Shown: positions 9,575 through 17,831 of the stretch, piece after piece
How positions within the stretch are numbered: position 1 is the first letter of the stretch
Layout of the letters: each line of letters opens with the position of its first letter
Source: Legionellaceae bacterium
GTDB taxonomy: Bacteria; Pseudomonadota; Gammaproteobacteria; Legionellales; Legionellaceae
Length of the DNA stretch: 64,000 bases
NCBI GenBank assembly: GCA_029210085.1
Contig: JARGPP010000013.1
Coordinates: 62,001 to 126,000 of the forward strand
Direction of reading: 5' to 3'
Translations under genes and position numbers: made by a program
Notes under the pieces: generated by a model
Seen by the model: the letters and a program-made list of their open reading frames with translations, nothing else
Told to the model about the DNA's origin: nothing
Databases searched by the model: none

Positions 9575-10924
9575 ATGAGTGTGACAATTTCTTCGGATAT
9601 AACGATTTCTTCTGAGCTGAAGCCTACATTAAGGCTTGTTAACATTGCTGACCATATTGGTGAAACAGTTGAACTACGTGGATTTGTATATAAAGTGCGA
9701 GTGCTGTCTGAATTTGGTTTTATTTTATTACAACACGGTGATGATTTAATTCAAGTGGTCTTTACTGGTGATTTAGGTGCGACGGGTATTAAAGAAAATG
9801 GCGCATTAAGTATTAAAGGTACAGTCACAGAAACAAATATTAAAGATACGTTTGTTCATCCCAAGCACTGTGAAATTCAGCTGACAGATTATACCATTTT
9901 GAGTACACCATCGGAGCCTATGCCATTTGATGTTACTAAGAAAAAATTAGATGTACATAATGATGTAAAATTTGATTATCGATATTTGTCGATGCGTCAT
10001 CCGCTTGAGAAAGCTATTTTTAGAATTCAATCCGCTCTGGTGCAAGGTGTACGCGCATTTTTGACCGAACAGCGTTTTACAGAAGTTCGTTCTCCTAAGA
10101 TTGTAAAAGAAGGTGCTGAGGGTGGTGCCAATATTTTTTCGTTCGAATACTTTGGAAAACAAGCTTTTTTAACGCAATCACCCCAGTTCTATAAAGAGTT
10201 TTGCACAGGCATTTTTGAACGCGTTTTTGAAATAGCACCTGTTTTTCGAGCGGAAAAACATCATACCAATCGACATATCAATGAATATACTTCGATGGAT
10301 TTGGAATTTTCACATATTGAGTCGTTTTATGATGTACTCAACCTAGAGGCTGCCATGCTTAAATATGCTTTTGATTATATTCAAAAGCATGTATCGCATG
10401 AACTTGCAATGTGGAAGGTTGAACTGCCGGTCATCAATACTATTCCAGTACTGCGGTTTTATGATGTGAAAAATATTGTTGAATCAGAATATGGAATTAA
10501 GCCCAAAGATTCGTTTGATTTGGCACCGATTGAAGAGTTAAAAATTTCAGAATATATTAAAGAAAAATATAATTCTGACTTTGTATTTATTACGCATTAT
10601 CCATCCGCTAAAAGACCTTTTTATGCCAAAGATGATCCAAATGAGCCTGAGTTAACTTTGAGTTTTGATTTGTTATTTAGAGGGATTGAAATTACATCAG
10701 GTGGTCAGCGTATTCATGATTATGATGAGTTGATTGCTAAGATGAAAGCCAAAGAAATGAATCCAGAAGAGTTTGAGTTTTTCTCAAATGCACATAAATA
10801 TGGTTTACCTCCTCACGGTGGTTTAGGCATGGGGCTTGAGCGTTTAACGCAAAAACTATTAGGTTTAGATAATATTAAATCTGCTACCATGTTTCCACGA
10901 GATGCAACACGTTTATCTCCTTAA
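9575..10924 (+). CDS. Archaeal/eukaryotic-type aspartyl-tRNA synthetase (likely non-discriminating)
   Basis: Class IIb synthetase with an N-terminal OB-fold anticodon-binding domain (VELRGFVYKVRVLSEFGFILL stretch) and a catalytic domain: motif 2 is FRAEKHHTNRHINEYTSMDLE, and motif 3 GMGLERLTQKLLGL with FPRDATRLSP at the C-terminus. The compact 449-residue length, lack of the bacterial insertion domain, and the TSGGQRIHDYDEL block match the archaeal/cytosolic AspRS type, not the ~590-residue bacterial AspS. Such enzymes in bacteria often also charge tRNA-Asn, needing GatCAB to finish Asn-tRNA. AsnRS is the alternative, but the motif 2 and QRIH regions favour AspRS. No good RBS precedes the ATG. 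Confidence 0.82.
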   Translation: MSVTISSDITISSELKPTLRLVNIADHIGETVELRGFVYKVRVLSEFGFILLQHGDDLIQVVFTGDLGATGIKENGALSIKGTVTETNIKDTFVHPKHCEIQLTDYTILSTPSEPMPFDVTKKKLDVHNDVKFDYRYLSMRHPLEKAIFRIQSALVQGVRAFLTEQRFTEVRSPKIVKEGAEGGANIFSFEYFGKQAFLTQSPQFYKEFCTGIFERVFEIAPVFRAEKHHTNRHINEYTSMDLEFSHIESFYDVLNLEAAMLKYAFDYIQKHVSHELAMWKVELPVINTIPVLRFYDVKNIVESEYGIKPKDSFDLAPIEELKISEYIKEKYNSDFVFITHYPSAKRPFYAKDDPNEPELTLSFDLLFRGIEITSGGQRIHDYDELIAKMKAKEMNPEEFEFFSNAHKYGLPPHGGLGMGLERLTQKLLGLDNIKSATMFPRDATRLSP

Positions 10925-10954
10925 GCTTTCATTTTTTATTGATTATTACTCTTG

Positions 10955-11008
10955 CGAGACTGTCATTTTTTTATGATGCGGTCTCGAGCTGTGTCCCAAG
11001 ATGACAGT
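10955..11008. repeat. Overlapping inverted repeats downstream of the AspRS gene
   Basis: CGAGAC (10955-10960) pairs with GTCTCG (10981-10986) and encloses TCAT-T6-ATGA; alternatively ACTGTCAT (10959-10966) pairs with ATGACAGT (11001-11008). The two hairpins are mutually exclusive. It starts 31 bases after the AspRS stop, so a transcription terminator is likely, though no U-run follows either stem. Confidence 0.4.
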
Positions 11009-11085
11009 GTTAGAGCATTTTAAGCATAACTTATCGCAAGTCTATTTGATAAAACTTCAAACCAATCATTTTAGCGTAACCGTTC

Positions 11086-11098
11086 GGTAATCCCCCCA
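11086..11098. repeat. Left terminal inverted repeat of the IS
   Basis: GGTAATCCCCCCA; matches the complement of 12273-12285 over 13 of 13 bases. The exact outer boundary could be one or two bases different because no target duplication fixes it. Confidence 0.85.
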
Positions 11099-11157
11099 GA
11101 AAATAAGTGATGTTAAAAGTAGAATTTTCTCGTAACCTATGTCAGAGGAGATTCTGC

Positions 11158-11421
11158 ATGAAAAAGTCAAAATTTAGTGATAGTAAAATCATGTCAATAT
11201 TGAAACAAGCTGAAGCAGGCGTACCTGTTTCTGAGCTTTGTAGAGAGCATGGCATGAGCTCAGCAGCCTTTTATAAGTGGCGTTCAAAATATGGTGGCCT
11301 GGAGCTTCCTATGATGACACGTTTAAAAGAGTTGGAAGCTGAGAACAGTCGTTTGAAGAAAATGTATGCTGAAGAGCGTCTAAAGTCTGAAATTCTCAAA
11401 GATGTTTTAGAAAAAAAGTAA
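11158..11421 (+). CDS. IS3-family transposase OrfA
   Basis: DNA-binding half of the transposase, 87 residues. N-terminal helix-turn-helix ([17 protein letters not shown], then [24 protein letters not shown]) followed by a leucine-zipper-like helix ([21 protein letters not shown]) used for multimerisation. The ATG at 11158 has AGAGGAG 7 nt upstream; an earlier in-frame ATG at 11107 lies close to the terminal repeat and is unlikely. OrfA ends at the slippery site where ribosomes can pass into orfB. Confidence 0.93.
   Translation: MKKSKFSDSKIMSILKQAEAGVPVSELCREHGMSSAAFYKWRSKYGGLELPMMTRLKELEAENSRLKKMYAEERLKSEILKDVLEKK
11412..11418 (+). other. Programmed -1 frameshift site (A_AAA_AAG)
   Basis: In the orfA frame the codons GAA AAA AAG TAA give the canonical heptamer A_AAA_AAG directly before the stop. 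Slipping back one base continues as [19 protein letters not shown] and joins orfB without a stop, as in other IS3-family elements. Confidence 0.85.
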
Positions 11422-11456
11422 CAAGGCCATCGGAACGGCGCCTGCTCGCGAAACAA

Positions 11457-12245
11457 GTGGTTCGCGAGCATTCAATTTCTATTAGGATGGCCTGCAATTT
11501 ATTAAGCATCAGTGAAACATGTTATCGCTACGTAGCAAAATTAGATAATGAAAATACATTCATTGCTGATTGGTTGTTACGACTTACACATAATCAGCGT
11601 AATTGGGGCTTTGGTTTATGCTTTCTGTATCTCCGAAATATCAAAGGATATGCCTGGAATCATAAACGCGTTTATCGTATTTACCGAGAACTGGAGTTGA
11701 ATTTGAGAATAAAACCCAAAAGACGGTTAACCAGGGAAAAACCTAATCCTCTAGCCGTACCCCAATCAAAAAATGAGTGTTGGTCGATGGATTTTATGCA
11801 TGCAAAGCTTTCGAACGGTCGAAGTTATCGTTTATTAAACGTTATTGATGATTTCAATCGTGAAGGACTCGCAATTGAAGTCGACTTTTCTTTGCCTGCC
11901 GAACGAGTCATTAGAACGCTGAACCACATCATAGAGTGGCGTGGAAAACCGCAGTATATTCGCTGTGATAATGGGCCTGAATACGTTAGTCATCTACTGG
12001 CTAAATGGTCCCAAGCACATCAGATAAAGCTTCTTTTTATTCAGCCAGGCAATCCGCAACAAAACGCTTACATTGAACGTTATAATCGTACGGTTCGTTA
12101 TGACTGGCTAAATCAACATTTATTCAGTACGATTGAACAGGTGCAAGAGTTTGCGACACGCTGGCTTTGGTCATATAACAATGAAAGGCCGAATATGGCT
12201 CTTGGAGGTATTCCTCCAGCGAAAAAACTTGCATTAGCAGCTTAA
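11457..12245 (+). CDS. IS3-family transposase OrfB (DDE integrase core)
   Basis: Catalytic half of the transposase. After an N-terminal helical region (HTH_21-like, YRYV and [11 protein letters not shown]) comes the RVE integrase core with the three acidic residues in [21 protein letters not shown] and [12 protein letters not shown], spaced as in DDE transposases. The last residues [18 protein letters not shown] are typical. The stated start is a GTG, but the open frame extends back to the slippery site, so the active product is probably the OrfAB fusion beginning at 11158. Confidence 0.93.
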   Translation: MVREHSISIRMACNLLSISETCYRYVAKLDNENTFIADWLLRLTHNQRNWGFGLCFLYLRNIKGYAWNHKRVYRIYRELELNLRIKPKRRLTREKPNPLAVPQSKNECWSMDFMHAKLSNGRSYRLLNVIDDFNREGLAIEVDFSLPAERVIRTLNHIIEWRGKPQYIRCDNGPEYVSHLLAKWSQAHQIKLLFIQPGNPQQNAYIERYNRTVRYDWLNQHLFSTIEQVQEFATRWLWSYNNERPNMALGGIPPAKKLALAA

Positions 12246-12272
12246 CCCTCTACTTTTAACTGTGGTTATAAA

Positions 12273-12285
12273 TGGGGGGATTACC
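12273..12285. repeat. Right terminal inverted repeat of the IS
   Basis: TGGGGGGATTACC, the exact complement of 11086-11098. Its TTA supplies the stop codon that ends the truncated Kazal gene read on the minus strand. Confidence 0.85.
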
Positions 12286-12469
12286 TAATGACTTGAACTT
12301 TTGCGCAATCAGCAACACATTGATTACTGTACGTTTTACCATCCTTACCACACACAGGATCCCAATTTTGAGCACAGACACAGTTTACGCTAGGCTGTTG
12401 AGTCGTTTGTATTGCCAGTAATTGAGGGGAGAATATCAGCAGAAAAAAAAGTGTGACCCATTTGTTCAT
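12281..12469 (-). pseudogene. Kazal-type protease-inhibitor gene, 3' end cut by the IS
   Basis: A secreted small protein: signal peptide MNKWVTLFFLLIFSPQLLA, then a Kazal domain with the pattern C-x-C-x7-C-x6-Y-x3-C-x3-C (CVCAQNWDPVCG, GKTYSNQCVADC). Kazal domains have six cysteines; only five remain because the frame enters the IS repeat and stops within four residues (V-I-R-stop). The missing last cysteine should disable or weaken the fold. Bases left of the IS (11000-11085), read on the minus strand, do not supply an obvious Kazal ending, so the 3' part seems to be deleted. An ATG at 12481 is a possible longer start. Confidence 0.75.
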
Positions 12470-12755
12470 ATCAAAACCCATTAAGTCATGATTTATCTTT
12501 AATGTTACAAGTTTATCTGCTTATTTCAAATGTATTGAGTATCTAATCACTGAAAAAAACCGTTGAATTAATCATATAATTATTCCATTTAAATATACTC
12601 TTTATAGAGATGTAAAAAATTAAGCTTATTATTTTTTATTTTCTCAATTGAATATGATTCAAGGCAAAAAGCACCTCAATCTAACGAGATGAATTATCTC
12701 TACATTACCCCTAAAAACATGATGAATACTGAGGTCACCCAGGAAGTACACAGAG

Positions 12756-12778
12756 TTATCCACTGATTCTGTGGATAA
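12756..12778. promoter_or_regulatory. Head-to-head pair of DnaA-box-like sites
   Basis: TTATCCACT (12756-12764) and TGTGGATAA (12770-12778) form an 8-bp inverted repeat around a 7-nt spacer. The second is a perfect 9-mer DnaA box; the first differs at the last base. It lies in a gene-poor AT-rich stretch (12470-12851) in which no other feature was seen. It could be a DnaA-binding cluster, or simply an RNA hairpin. None of the usual origin neighbours (dnaA, dnaN, mnmG) is present. Confidence 0.4.
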
Positions 12779-12851
12779 CGTATTATTTGACGAACCTATT
12801 TTGATTCACTATATCAATAGAATCACTTGTTTTAATTTTTCAGGATTAAAC

Positions 12852-13103
12852 ATGCTCATATCAAATGTTATTTTTGTAGTTGCAAGCTATGTCGGTGCAA
12901 GTCCATCGACGACCATTAACCCCGATCTTTACCAGCAAACACAAACAGAAAATAATCATAAATATAAAGGTTCTGGACAATATAGAAACGAGGGATATAT
13001 CAATCCTAAACAACAAAACAACAACTCGTTTCAAACAACTACCCCGTCTGAGCCCGAAGAAGCACAAGCAGGACGAATGGTTGTCCCAGAAAAGTTCAGA
13101 TAA
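12852..13103 (+). CDS. Possible small exported protein, 83 aa
   Basis: Unrecognised. The ATG has AGGA 6 nt upstream. A hydrophobic N-terminus (MLISNVIFVVASYVGA) could be a signal peptide, followed by a Gln/Asn-rich, Pro-containing, probably disordered chain (NPKQQNNNSFQTTTPSEPEE) with no cysteine. The frame is open further upstream to 12771 but without a better start. Overlapping frames are also open here, so coding status is uncertain. It sits between the truncated Kazal gene and an outer-membrane protein gene. Confidence 0.35.
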   Translation: MLISNVIFVVASYVGASPSTTINPDLYQQTQTENNHKYKGSGQYRNEGYINPKQQNNNSFQTTTPSEPEEAQAGRMVVPEKFR

Positions 13104-13287
13104 AATAAAGAACTTTGCACAGTCAAGAAAAGTAATATCTTAAATAGAGTCAGCTCAACTGTAATAGCCAACTCTGTACATCATAAAGCATTCTATTATC
13201 TCTAACCTTTTGTTATGTACAAGACCCTATAATAATCAATTGATGAGTGATATGCTTTTCGCTCGATATGCTTAAATGAATGCATAA

Positions 13288-14343
13288 ATGAAATTCGTAT
13301 TACTCAAACCTCAACGTGTTTTTTTTATTTCGTTCATATCCGTATTCATACTATCTGCAAAAATAGCTTTTGCTGAGCCTTGGTATTCTGGTCCCCTCTT
13401 ATCCGATCCATCCATTGTTACTTCCGTAGGACATGGTTATTTGCAGTGGCATATCTTTCAAATCAATAACTATGGTGCATACAGTCAAGATTTTGATTTT
13501 TTCTCTCTTCCGAGGGCAACAACAAAAGAGATTGATACAACTTTTAACTACGGGATCACACCTAACACTGAAGCTCAGGCATTTATTACCTATATTCATA
13601 ATGCAACCGAAGGAAAGAAAACTGGAAATTTAGGCGATACGACCATAACACTCGCAACCCAACTCACACTTCAAAATGGGAAAAAATGGCCTCCCAATAT
13701 TAAACTCATGTTTCGCCAACTTTTCCCAACTGGACGCTATGACCAATTGAATGGCAACCTATACGGTACGGATGCAACAGGACAAGGCAGTTATTTAAGT
13801 AGCTTTGCTGCTAACATGGAGCATGTGACTCACTTATGGGGAGAACACTACTTAGTTGAGTTTGCGACAATCAGTGTCGTTCTTGCAACACCCGTTAAAC
13901 TGCAAGGGTATAGCATTTATGGGGGTAATGCTAAAACACAGGGTACAATGTGGCCCGGCAACAGCATCTCTTTTAATCTGGCTGCTGAATATAGTCCGAG
14001 CCAACACTGGGGGTATATTATAGAAACTTATATATATGCTCAACAAGCCTCTAAATTTACAGGTCATATAGGAGCAATAGAACCCAGGTTTAACAACAGA
14101 CCTTTCTTAAACCGCAGAGAAAGACGACGTATCTTTCTCAATAACTTAAGACCAAGCTTTCTTAACCTTGGGGGAGATAGAGACATTGGACATGGTAACG
14201 TTGCAGAATTTACTTTAGCACCCGCTATTGATTATAGCTTTACAAAAGATGTGGCTTTAACCGCTGGTTTTTGGTTCACTGTTGCGGGTAAAAACACGCC
14301 TGCTTTCTATACACCAATGATTAGTTTTACCGCTCACTGGTAA
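13288..14343 (+). CDS. Outer-membrane beta-barrel protein, transporter-like
   Basis: Exported protein of 351 residues: signal peptide (basic start, hydrophobic FFISFISVFILSAKI, cleavage at AFA-EP), then alternating-hydrophobicity strands and a C-terminal aromatic beta-signal, ISFTAHW, ending in W as outer-membrane barrels do. The overall pattern (tracts such as TTFNYGITPNTEAQAFITY, IKLMFRQLFPTGRYD) recalls the MetA-pathway-of-phenol-degradation/porin-like family seen in Legionella relatives, but substrate is unknown. A TATAAT at 13228-13233 may be its -10 element. A short Arg-rich stretch near residues 275-283 (RPFLNRRERRR) is unusual in a barrel and may be a loop. Confidence 0.7.
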   Translation: MKFVLLKPQRVFFISFISVFILSAKIAFAEPWYSGPLLSDPSIVTSVGHGYLQWHIFQINNYGAYSQDFDFFSLPRATTKEIDTTFNYGITPNTEAQAFITYIHNATEGKKTGNLGDTTITLATQLTLQNGKKWPPNIKLMFRQLFPTGRYDQLNGNLYGTDATGQGSYLSSFAANMEHVTHLWGEHYLVEFATISVVLATPVKLQGYSIYGGNAKTQGTMWPGNSISFNLAAEYSPSQHWGYIIETYIYAQQASKFTGHIGAIEPRFNNRPFLNRRERRRIFLNNLRPSFLNLGGDRDIGHGNVAEFTLAPAIDYSFTKDVALTAGFWFTVAGKNTPAFYTPMISFTAHW

Positions 14344-14415
14344 ATAATACCTCGATTGAAAACTGCATGCCATGAACTAAGCTTAATATCAAAAGCAATC
14401 ATTAAGAGTTTGTTT

Positions 14416-15897
14416 ATGCCTGGTTCATTTCAAAACGTTTCAACGCAATTAGACAAACAACTTCAGCATGCCTTTAGATATGGCACAAGTGCATTTCGTT
14501 TTGGTTTGATACCACAAAGTGTTTCCGACCATTTGCCTATCACCGCTGAGTTACCTTTAGGCACTGACTCAATCAAAATGCTCAGTTGGAATTTATTAGC
14601 CGACGAGCATTTATTTAATAACTTCATGAATATATCGGGTCGTGATTATTTAGAAAGAGCACTACTTAAAAAATTAGAAGATAAAGAAAATAATATATAT
14701 AACAAAGCCATACATCATTTATTAGCAGAAATTGCACAATATTTATTAAGCAGTGAAGAAAATGGCGAGATTAACATCACTCGAGAATTACTGAATCATT
14801 TTATCCCTAATAATGCTCAGCCCAGTCGAAAAGCACACTCTGACATTCCTGAAGTTGCACAAGAGAAAACACGCCAGGTGGAAGAAGCACGCAGTTGCTT
14901 AGTCGATATTTTATGTGATTCAAATGATTCAAACGCACATGAGTATCAACTCGCATTGAAGCATTGTGTTGAATTAATTTATCATATTAAATCTCCTGAT
15001 GGTGCACTGCATTGGACAAATAGATTCAACAGACTTACCCAAAATCAAGAAGCAATTGAAGAGCTGGCCGCTCAAGATATCCTTGCCTTTCAGGAATGTA
15101 CCAACCCCAATGACATGGAAAATTTACTGAAAAAATCACATGAACAGTCAAGAAACATTACTTTTATTCAGCATAACCTCAGCCGAACAGGACAATCTAC
15201 AGACAATGTCGTTTTAGCTTTTGATACTGATAAATATCAACTCGTTCAGCAAGAAACACCTACTAACCCTCTTAAGAGCAGTTTTAAAGGCAAAAAACCC
15301 GCACTTTATTGTAAGCTTCAAGACATCAGGACCGGTAAAATTTTTATTGTGGGCTCCATCCATCATCCTGGTGACAAGCATGACTTAAGACATGAAATTG
15401 AAGAAAGTGTCGCACAGTTACAAGAAGAAGATACCACGATTCCTTTTTATATTGCGGGTGATTACAATCATACTGCCGAACAATTTGCGTGTAATACTGA
15501 GTATTGCGCACAAGAACATACAACACTTTTTTATCCTACCAACAATGGGACCATGGCAGGTTCAGATTATCATAATACCAATGAAGCAATTGATGCGATA
15601 ATGTCTAATCAAGTATTAACAGACCGCATTCGAGTCAGCCCTTCCATTATCTTATCACCACCTGCACCAACCCCCTTACATGTTCATATTGCGCTCTTTG
15701 AACAACCCAATCAGACCCATGAAACTGTTGATGCAATTTTAAAACCTCATATTCTTGAAACCCAAGTCCAATTTAAACAGAATGTAACTGCAGTAAGAGA
15801 AAATGCTCGAAAAAGTATTTTAGAGGCTATGCAGCCAGCTTATGATGACGATACGGCACTGGGTGAACGAACAACGCTTTCAATGACTGCTAGTTAA
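14416..15897 (+). CDS. EEP-superfamily (endonuclease/exonuclease/phosphatase-like) protein with rearranged motifs
   Basis: Visible EEP motifs, numbered from this start: SWNLL (57-61, metal-site Asn), AFQEC (225-229, catalytic Glu), SIHHPG (314-319), GDYNH (348-352, catalytic Asp/Asn) and an ID pair near 392. The SDHLP motif that normally ends the domain appears first, at 37-41, just before the first strand, suggesting a circularly permuted or duplicated terminal strand. About 165 helical residues are inserted between the first two motifs. No signal peptide; 493 residues. AAGAG 7 nt before the ATG at 14416 supports this start; a TTG at 14356 is an alternative. Could be a phosphoesterase effector; substrate unknown. 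Confidence 0.6.
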   Translation: MPGSFQNVSTQLDKQLQHAFRYGTSAFRFGLIPQSVSDHLPITAELPLGTDSIKMLSWNLLADEHLFNNFMNISGRDYLERALLKKLEDKENNIYNKAIHHLLAEIAQYLLSSEENGEINITRELLNHFIPNNAQPSRKAHSDIPEVAQEKTRQVEEARSCLVDILCDSNDSNAHEYQLALKHCVELIYHIKSPDGALHWTNRFNRLTQNQEAIEELAAQDILAFQECTNPNDMENLLKKSHEQSRNITFIQHNLSRTGQSTDNVVLAFDTDKYQLVQQETPTNPLKSSFKGKKPALYCKLQDIRTGKIFIVGSIHHPGDKHDLRHEIEESVAQLQEEDTTIPFYIAGDYNHTAEQFACNTEYCAQEHTTLFYPTNNGTMAGSDYHNTNEAIDAIMSNQVLTDRIRVSPSIILSPPAPTPLHVHIALFEQPNQTHETVDAILKPHILETQVQFKQNVTAVRENARKSILEAMQPAYDDDTALGERTTLSMTAS

Positions 15898-15918
15898 ATA
15901 ACAAACGATAGGAAATAA

Positions 15919-16422
15919 ATGATGAGCGAGATAAAGTGTAACGACGCAACCATGCATACCTATGGTCAACTGCCTGAAATCAATCAAAAAGCGCCTGACT
16001 TTCTTTTAACCGATATTGATTTAAAAAATCGAACGCTTGAAAAAGATTATGCAAATCAAGCCGTACTAATTAATGTATACCCGAGCTTAGACACCTCCGT
16101 TTGTTTTGAAAGCTTAAAAAAATTTCATGCGGATTTAAAAGAAAAAAATATAATGATGTTGGGTGTATCGATGGATACACCCTTTGCATTGAAGCGAATT
16201 ACAAACTCACTAGACTTTAAAAACATACATTTGCTCTCTGATATCAAAAACCGATATTTTGGCGCCAGTTATGGTGTCACCATTGCGTGTGGGCCTTTAG
16301 GTGGTTTTTTAACGCGCGCTGTTTTTCTTTTAGATGAAACTCACAGCCTCATTCACCGAGAACTCGTTGAAAATATTGCAAATCCACCTCATTATGAAGC
16401 AATTCTTTCAAAACTTACCTAA
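15919..16422 (+). CDS. tpx: Thiol peroxidase (Tpx-type peroxiredoxin)
   Basis: Reduces hydroperoxides with thiol reductants. The Tpx fold is clear: KAPDFLLTDIDL, VLINVYPSLDTSVC with the peroxidatic cysteine at residue 62, VSMDTPFALKR, SYGVTIACGPLGGFLTRAVFLLDE. The resolving cysteine of E. coli Tpx (Cys95, in a RFC-G context) aligns with RITNS here and is missing; another cysteine occurs at about 124 (IACGP). AGGA lies 5 nt before the first ATG. The enzyme could work as 1-Cys or with a shifted resolving residue. Probably cotranscribed with the preceding EEP gene (21 bases apart). Confidence 0.88.
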   Translation: MMSEIKCNDATMHTYGQLPEINQKAPDFLLTDIDLKNRTLEKDYANQAVLINVYPSLDTSVCFESLKKFHADLKEKNIMMLGVSMDTPFALKRITNSLDFKNIHLLSDIKNRYFGASYGVTIACGPLGGFLTRAVFLLDETHSLIHRELVENIANPPHYEAILSKLT

Positions 16423-16468
16423 TATAAAAAGTACTGCTAAAGTTAGATGAAAGACTCATAGAGAGTAC

Positions 16469-17701
16469 ATGATGAAAAAGTCGATGCAAACTTGGGATAA
16501 ATTGTTTAAAGCCCATTTAAAAAAACATGAAAAAATGATGCTTAAACAGCTTTATGAATTTTGTAACATCAATTCAGGAAGTCATCACTTGCAAGGCCTT
16601 GCTCATATGCATGACGCCTTAGAAAAAGCATTTCAACCACTTGTAGATACGATCGAAACACATGCCCTACCGCCTGTCGGAACAGTGAACCTATTAGGGA
16701 AAGAAGCACATAACCCGATTGGTTCTTTACTCTACCTTCGTAAACGTCCGCATCTAAAGCGCCGTATTTTGCTGAGTGGCCATATGGATACTGTTTTTGC
16801 TGAAAACCATCCCTTTCAAACCATCACTGAAATTGAGCCTGGTGTTTTGCAAGGCCCCGGTGTGACCGATATGAAAGGCGGATTAATTGTGATGTTACAT
16901 GGGCTACTTGCCTTTGAACAAACCGATATATCAAAAAGCATTGGCTGGGATGTTGTTATCAGTGCTGATGAAGAGCTCGGTTCACCTGGATCATGTCATT
17001 TTTTTAAACAAATTAGAGACCAATATCAAGCGGCTCTTGTTTATGAACCAACACCTGATCCTCATCAATTTGCAAGAAACCGTAAAGGCAGTGGAAAATT
17101 TACTTTAATTGCACATGGACAAGCAGCACATGCCGGCACTTCATTTAATAAAGGTCGCAATGCAATTGCCTACCTTGCTGAAGCACTGGTTGCTATTCAT
17201 GCACTTAATCCAAATAAACGAGGCGTTACTTTAAATATTGGAGAGATTGCAGGTGGTGAAGCACTCAATATTGTGCCAGCAACAGCAGGCGCCAAAATTG
17301 ATGTACGAACCACTCATCCTGAAGATGAAGCCTGGGTCTTAAAGCAATTTGAGCTCATCATTAAACGCTTAAAACGTAAGGGATATACACTGACTTTACA
17401 TGGTGGGTTTGGTCGGCCTGTTAAAACAGTCAATCCTGCGAGTAAAGCACTCTTTAATCGCATTAAAGCAATCGGAAAGCTGAATAATATCCGCTTTGAG
17501 TGGAAAGACACAGGCGGATGCTGTGATGGCAACAACCTCGCAGAAACAGGACTTGCTGTAATCGATAGATTGGGCGTCTATGGTGGTAAAACTCACACTT
17601 CAAACGAATTTTTAGTGGTAGATAGTTTATTTGAACGTGCACAACTCACAGCCTTATTGCTGGTAGATTTAGCCCAGGGCGGACTAGAAGAGCTAAAGTA
17701 G
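16469..17701 (+). CDS. M20-family metallopeptidase (glutamate carboxypeptidase-like)
   Basis: Zn-dependent exopeptidase of the M20/CPG2 type. Metal and catalytic residues are visible: GHMDTVF (His and catalytic Asp), GPGVTDMKGG (bridging Asp), SADEELGSPGS (catalytic Glu and metal Glu), YEPTPD and the terminal HTSNEF histidine. A dimerisation domain with HGQAAHAGTSFNKGRNAI lies between. 410 residues, no signal peptide, so probably cytoplasmic. The start is one of two adjacent ATGs with GAGAG upstream. Substrate unproven: C-terminal glutamate of peptides or folate-like conjugates is the family activity. Confidence 0.85.
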   Translation: MMKKSMQTWDKLFKAHLKKHEKMMLKQLYEFCNINSGSHHLQGLAHMHDALEKAFQPLVDTIETHALPPVGTVNLLGKEAHNPIGSLLYLRKRPHLKRRILLSGHMDTVFAENHPFQTITEIEPGVLQGPGVTDMKGGLIVMLHGLLAFEQTDISKSIGWDVVISADEELGSPGSCHFFKQIRDQYQAALVYEPTPDPHQFARNRKGSGKFTLIAHGQAAHAGTSFNKGRNAIAYLAEALVAIHALNPNKRGVTLNIGEIAGGEALNIVPATAGAKIDVRTTHPEDEAWVLKQFELIIKRLKRKGYTLTLHGGFGRPVKTVNPASKALFNRIKAIGKLNNIRFEWKDTGGCCDGNNLAETGLAVIDRLGVYGGKTHTSNEFLVVDSLFERAQLTALLLVDLAQGGLEELK

Positions 17702-17733
17702 CAGCTTAAATTCAAAAATAAAACATAATCATA

Positions 17734-17747
17734 TTACCGATCGGTAA
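17734..17747. promoter_or_regulatory. HipB-type operator 1
   Basis: TTACCGATCGGTAA, a perfect palindrome that extends to 20 bp (17731-17750). It is the first of three related palindromes exactly 49 bp apart upstream of the hipB-like gene. Confidence 0.75.
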
Positions 17748-17782
17748 TATTACTTATATAAGACACATCATGTACTAAATTA

Positions 17783-17796
17783 TTCCCGTACGGTAA
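17783..17796. promoter_or_regulatory. HipB-type operator 2
   Basis: TTCCCGTACGGTAA, palindromic except at one symmetric position; 49 bp after operator 1 and 49 bp before operator 3. A TTGCTT -35-like hexamer follows at 17804-17809. Confidence 0.75.
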
Positions 17797-17831
17797 ATTT
17801 ATCTTGCTTTATGCATCGATACAATATAAAG

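Larger units (their letters stand above)
11086..12285 (+). mobile_element. Complete IS3-family insertion sequence
   Basis: A 1.2-kb element bounded by 13-bp perfect inverted repeats, GGTAATCCCCCCA at 11086-11098 and its complement at 12273-12285. It carries orfA and orfB in the -1 arrangement with an A_AAA_AAG slippery site, so an OrfAB transposase can be made. All DDE residues appear intact. No direct target duplication was found at the two junctions, and the right end truncates a Kazal-type gene. Confidence 0.92.

Noticed and set aside
11086-12285. Target-site duplication for the IS
   Set aside because: Three- and four-base flanks on either side were compared for several possible boundaries and none match.
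12756-12778. Chromosomal replication origin
   Set aside because: Only two DnaA boxes, and no dnaA, dnaN, mnmG or rpmH nearby.
12880-13143. Open frame of 87 codons overlapping the 83-aa small exported candidate
   Set aside because: No RBS, odd composition, and it is out of frame with the better-supported ATG at 12852.
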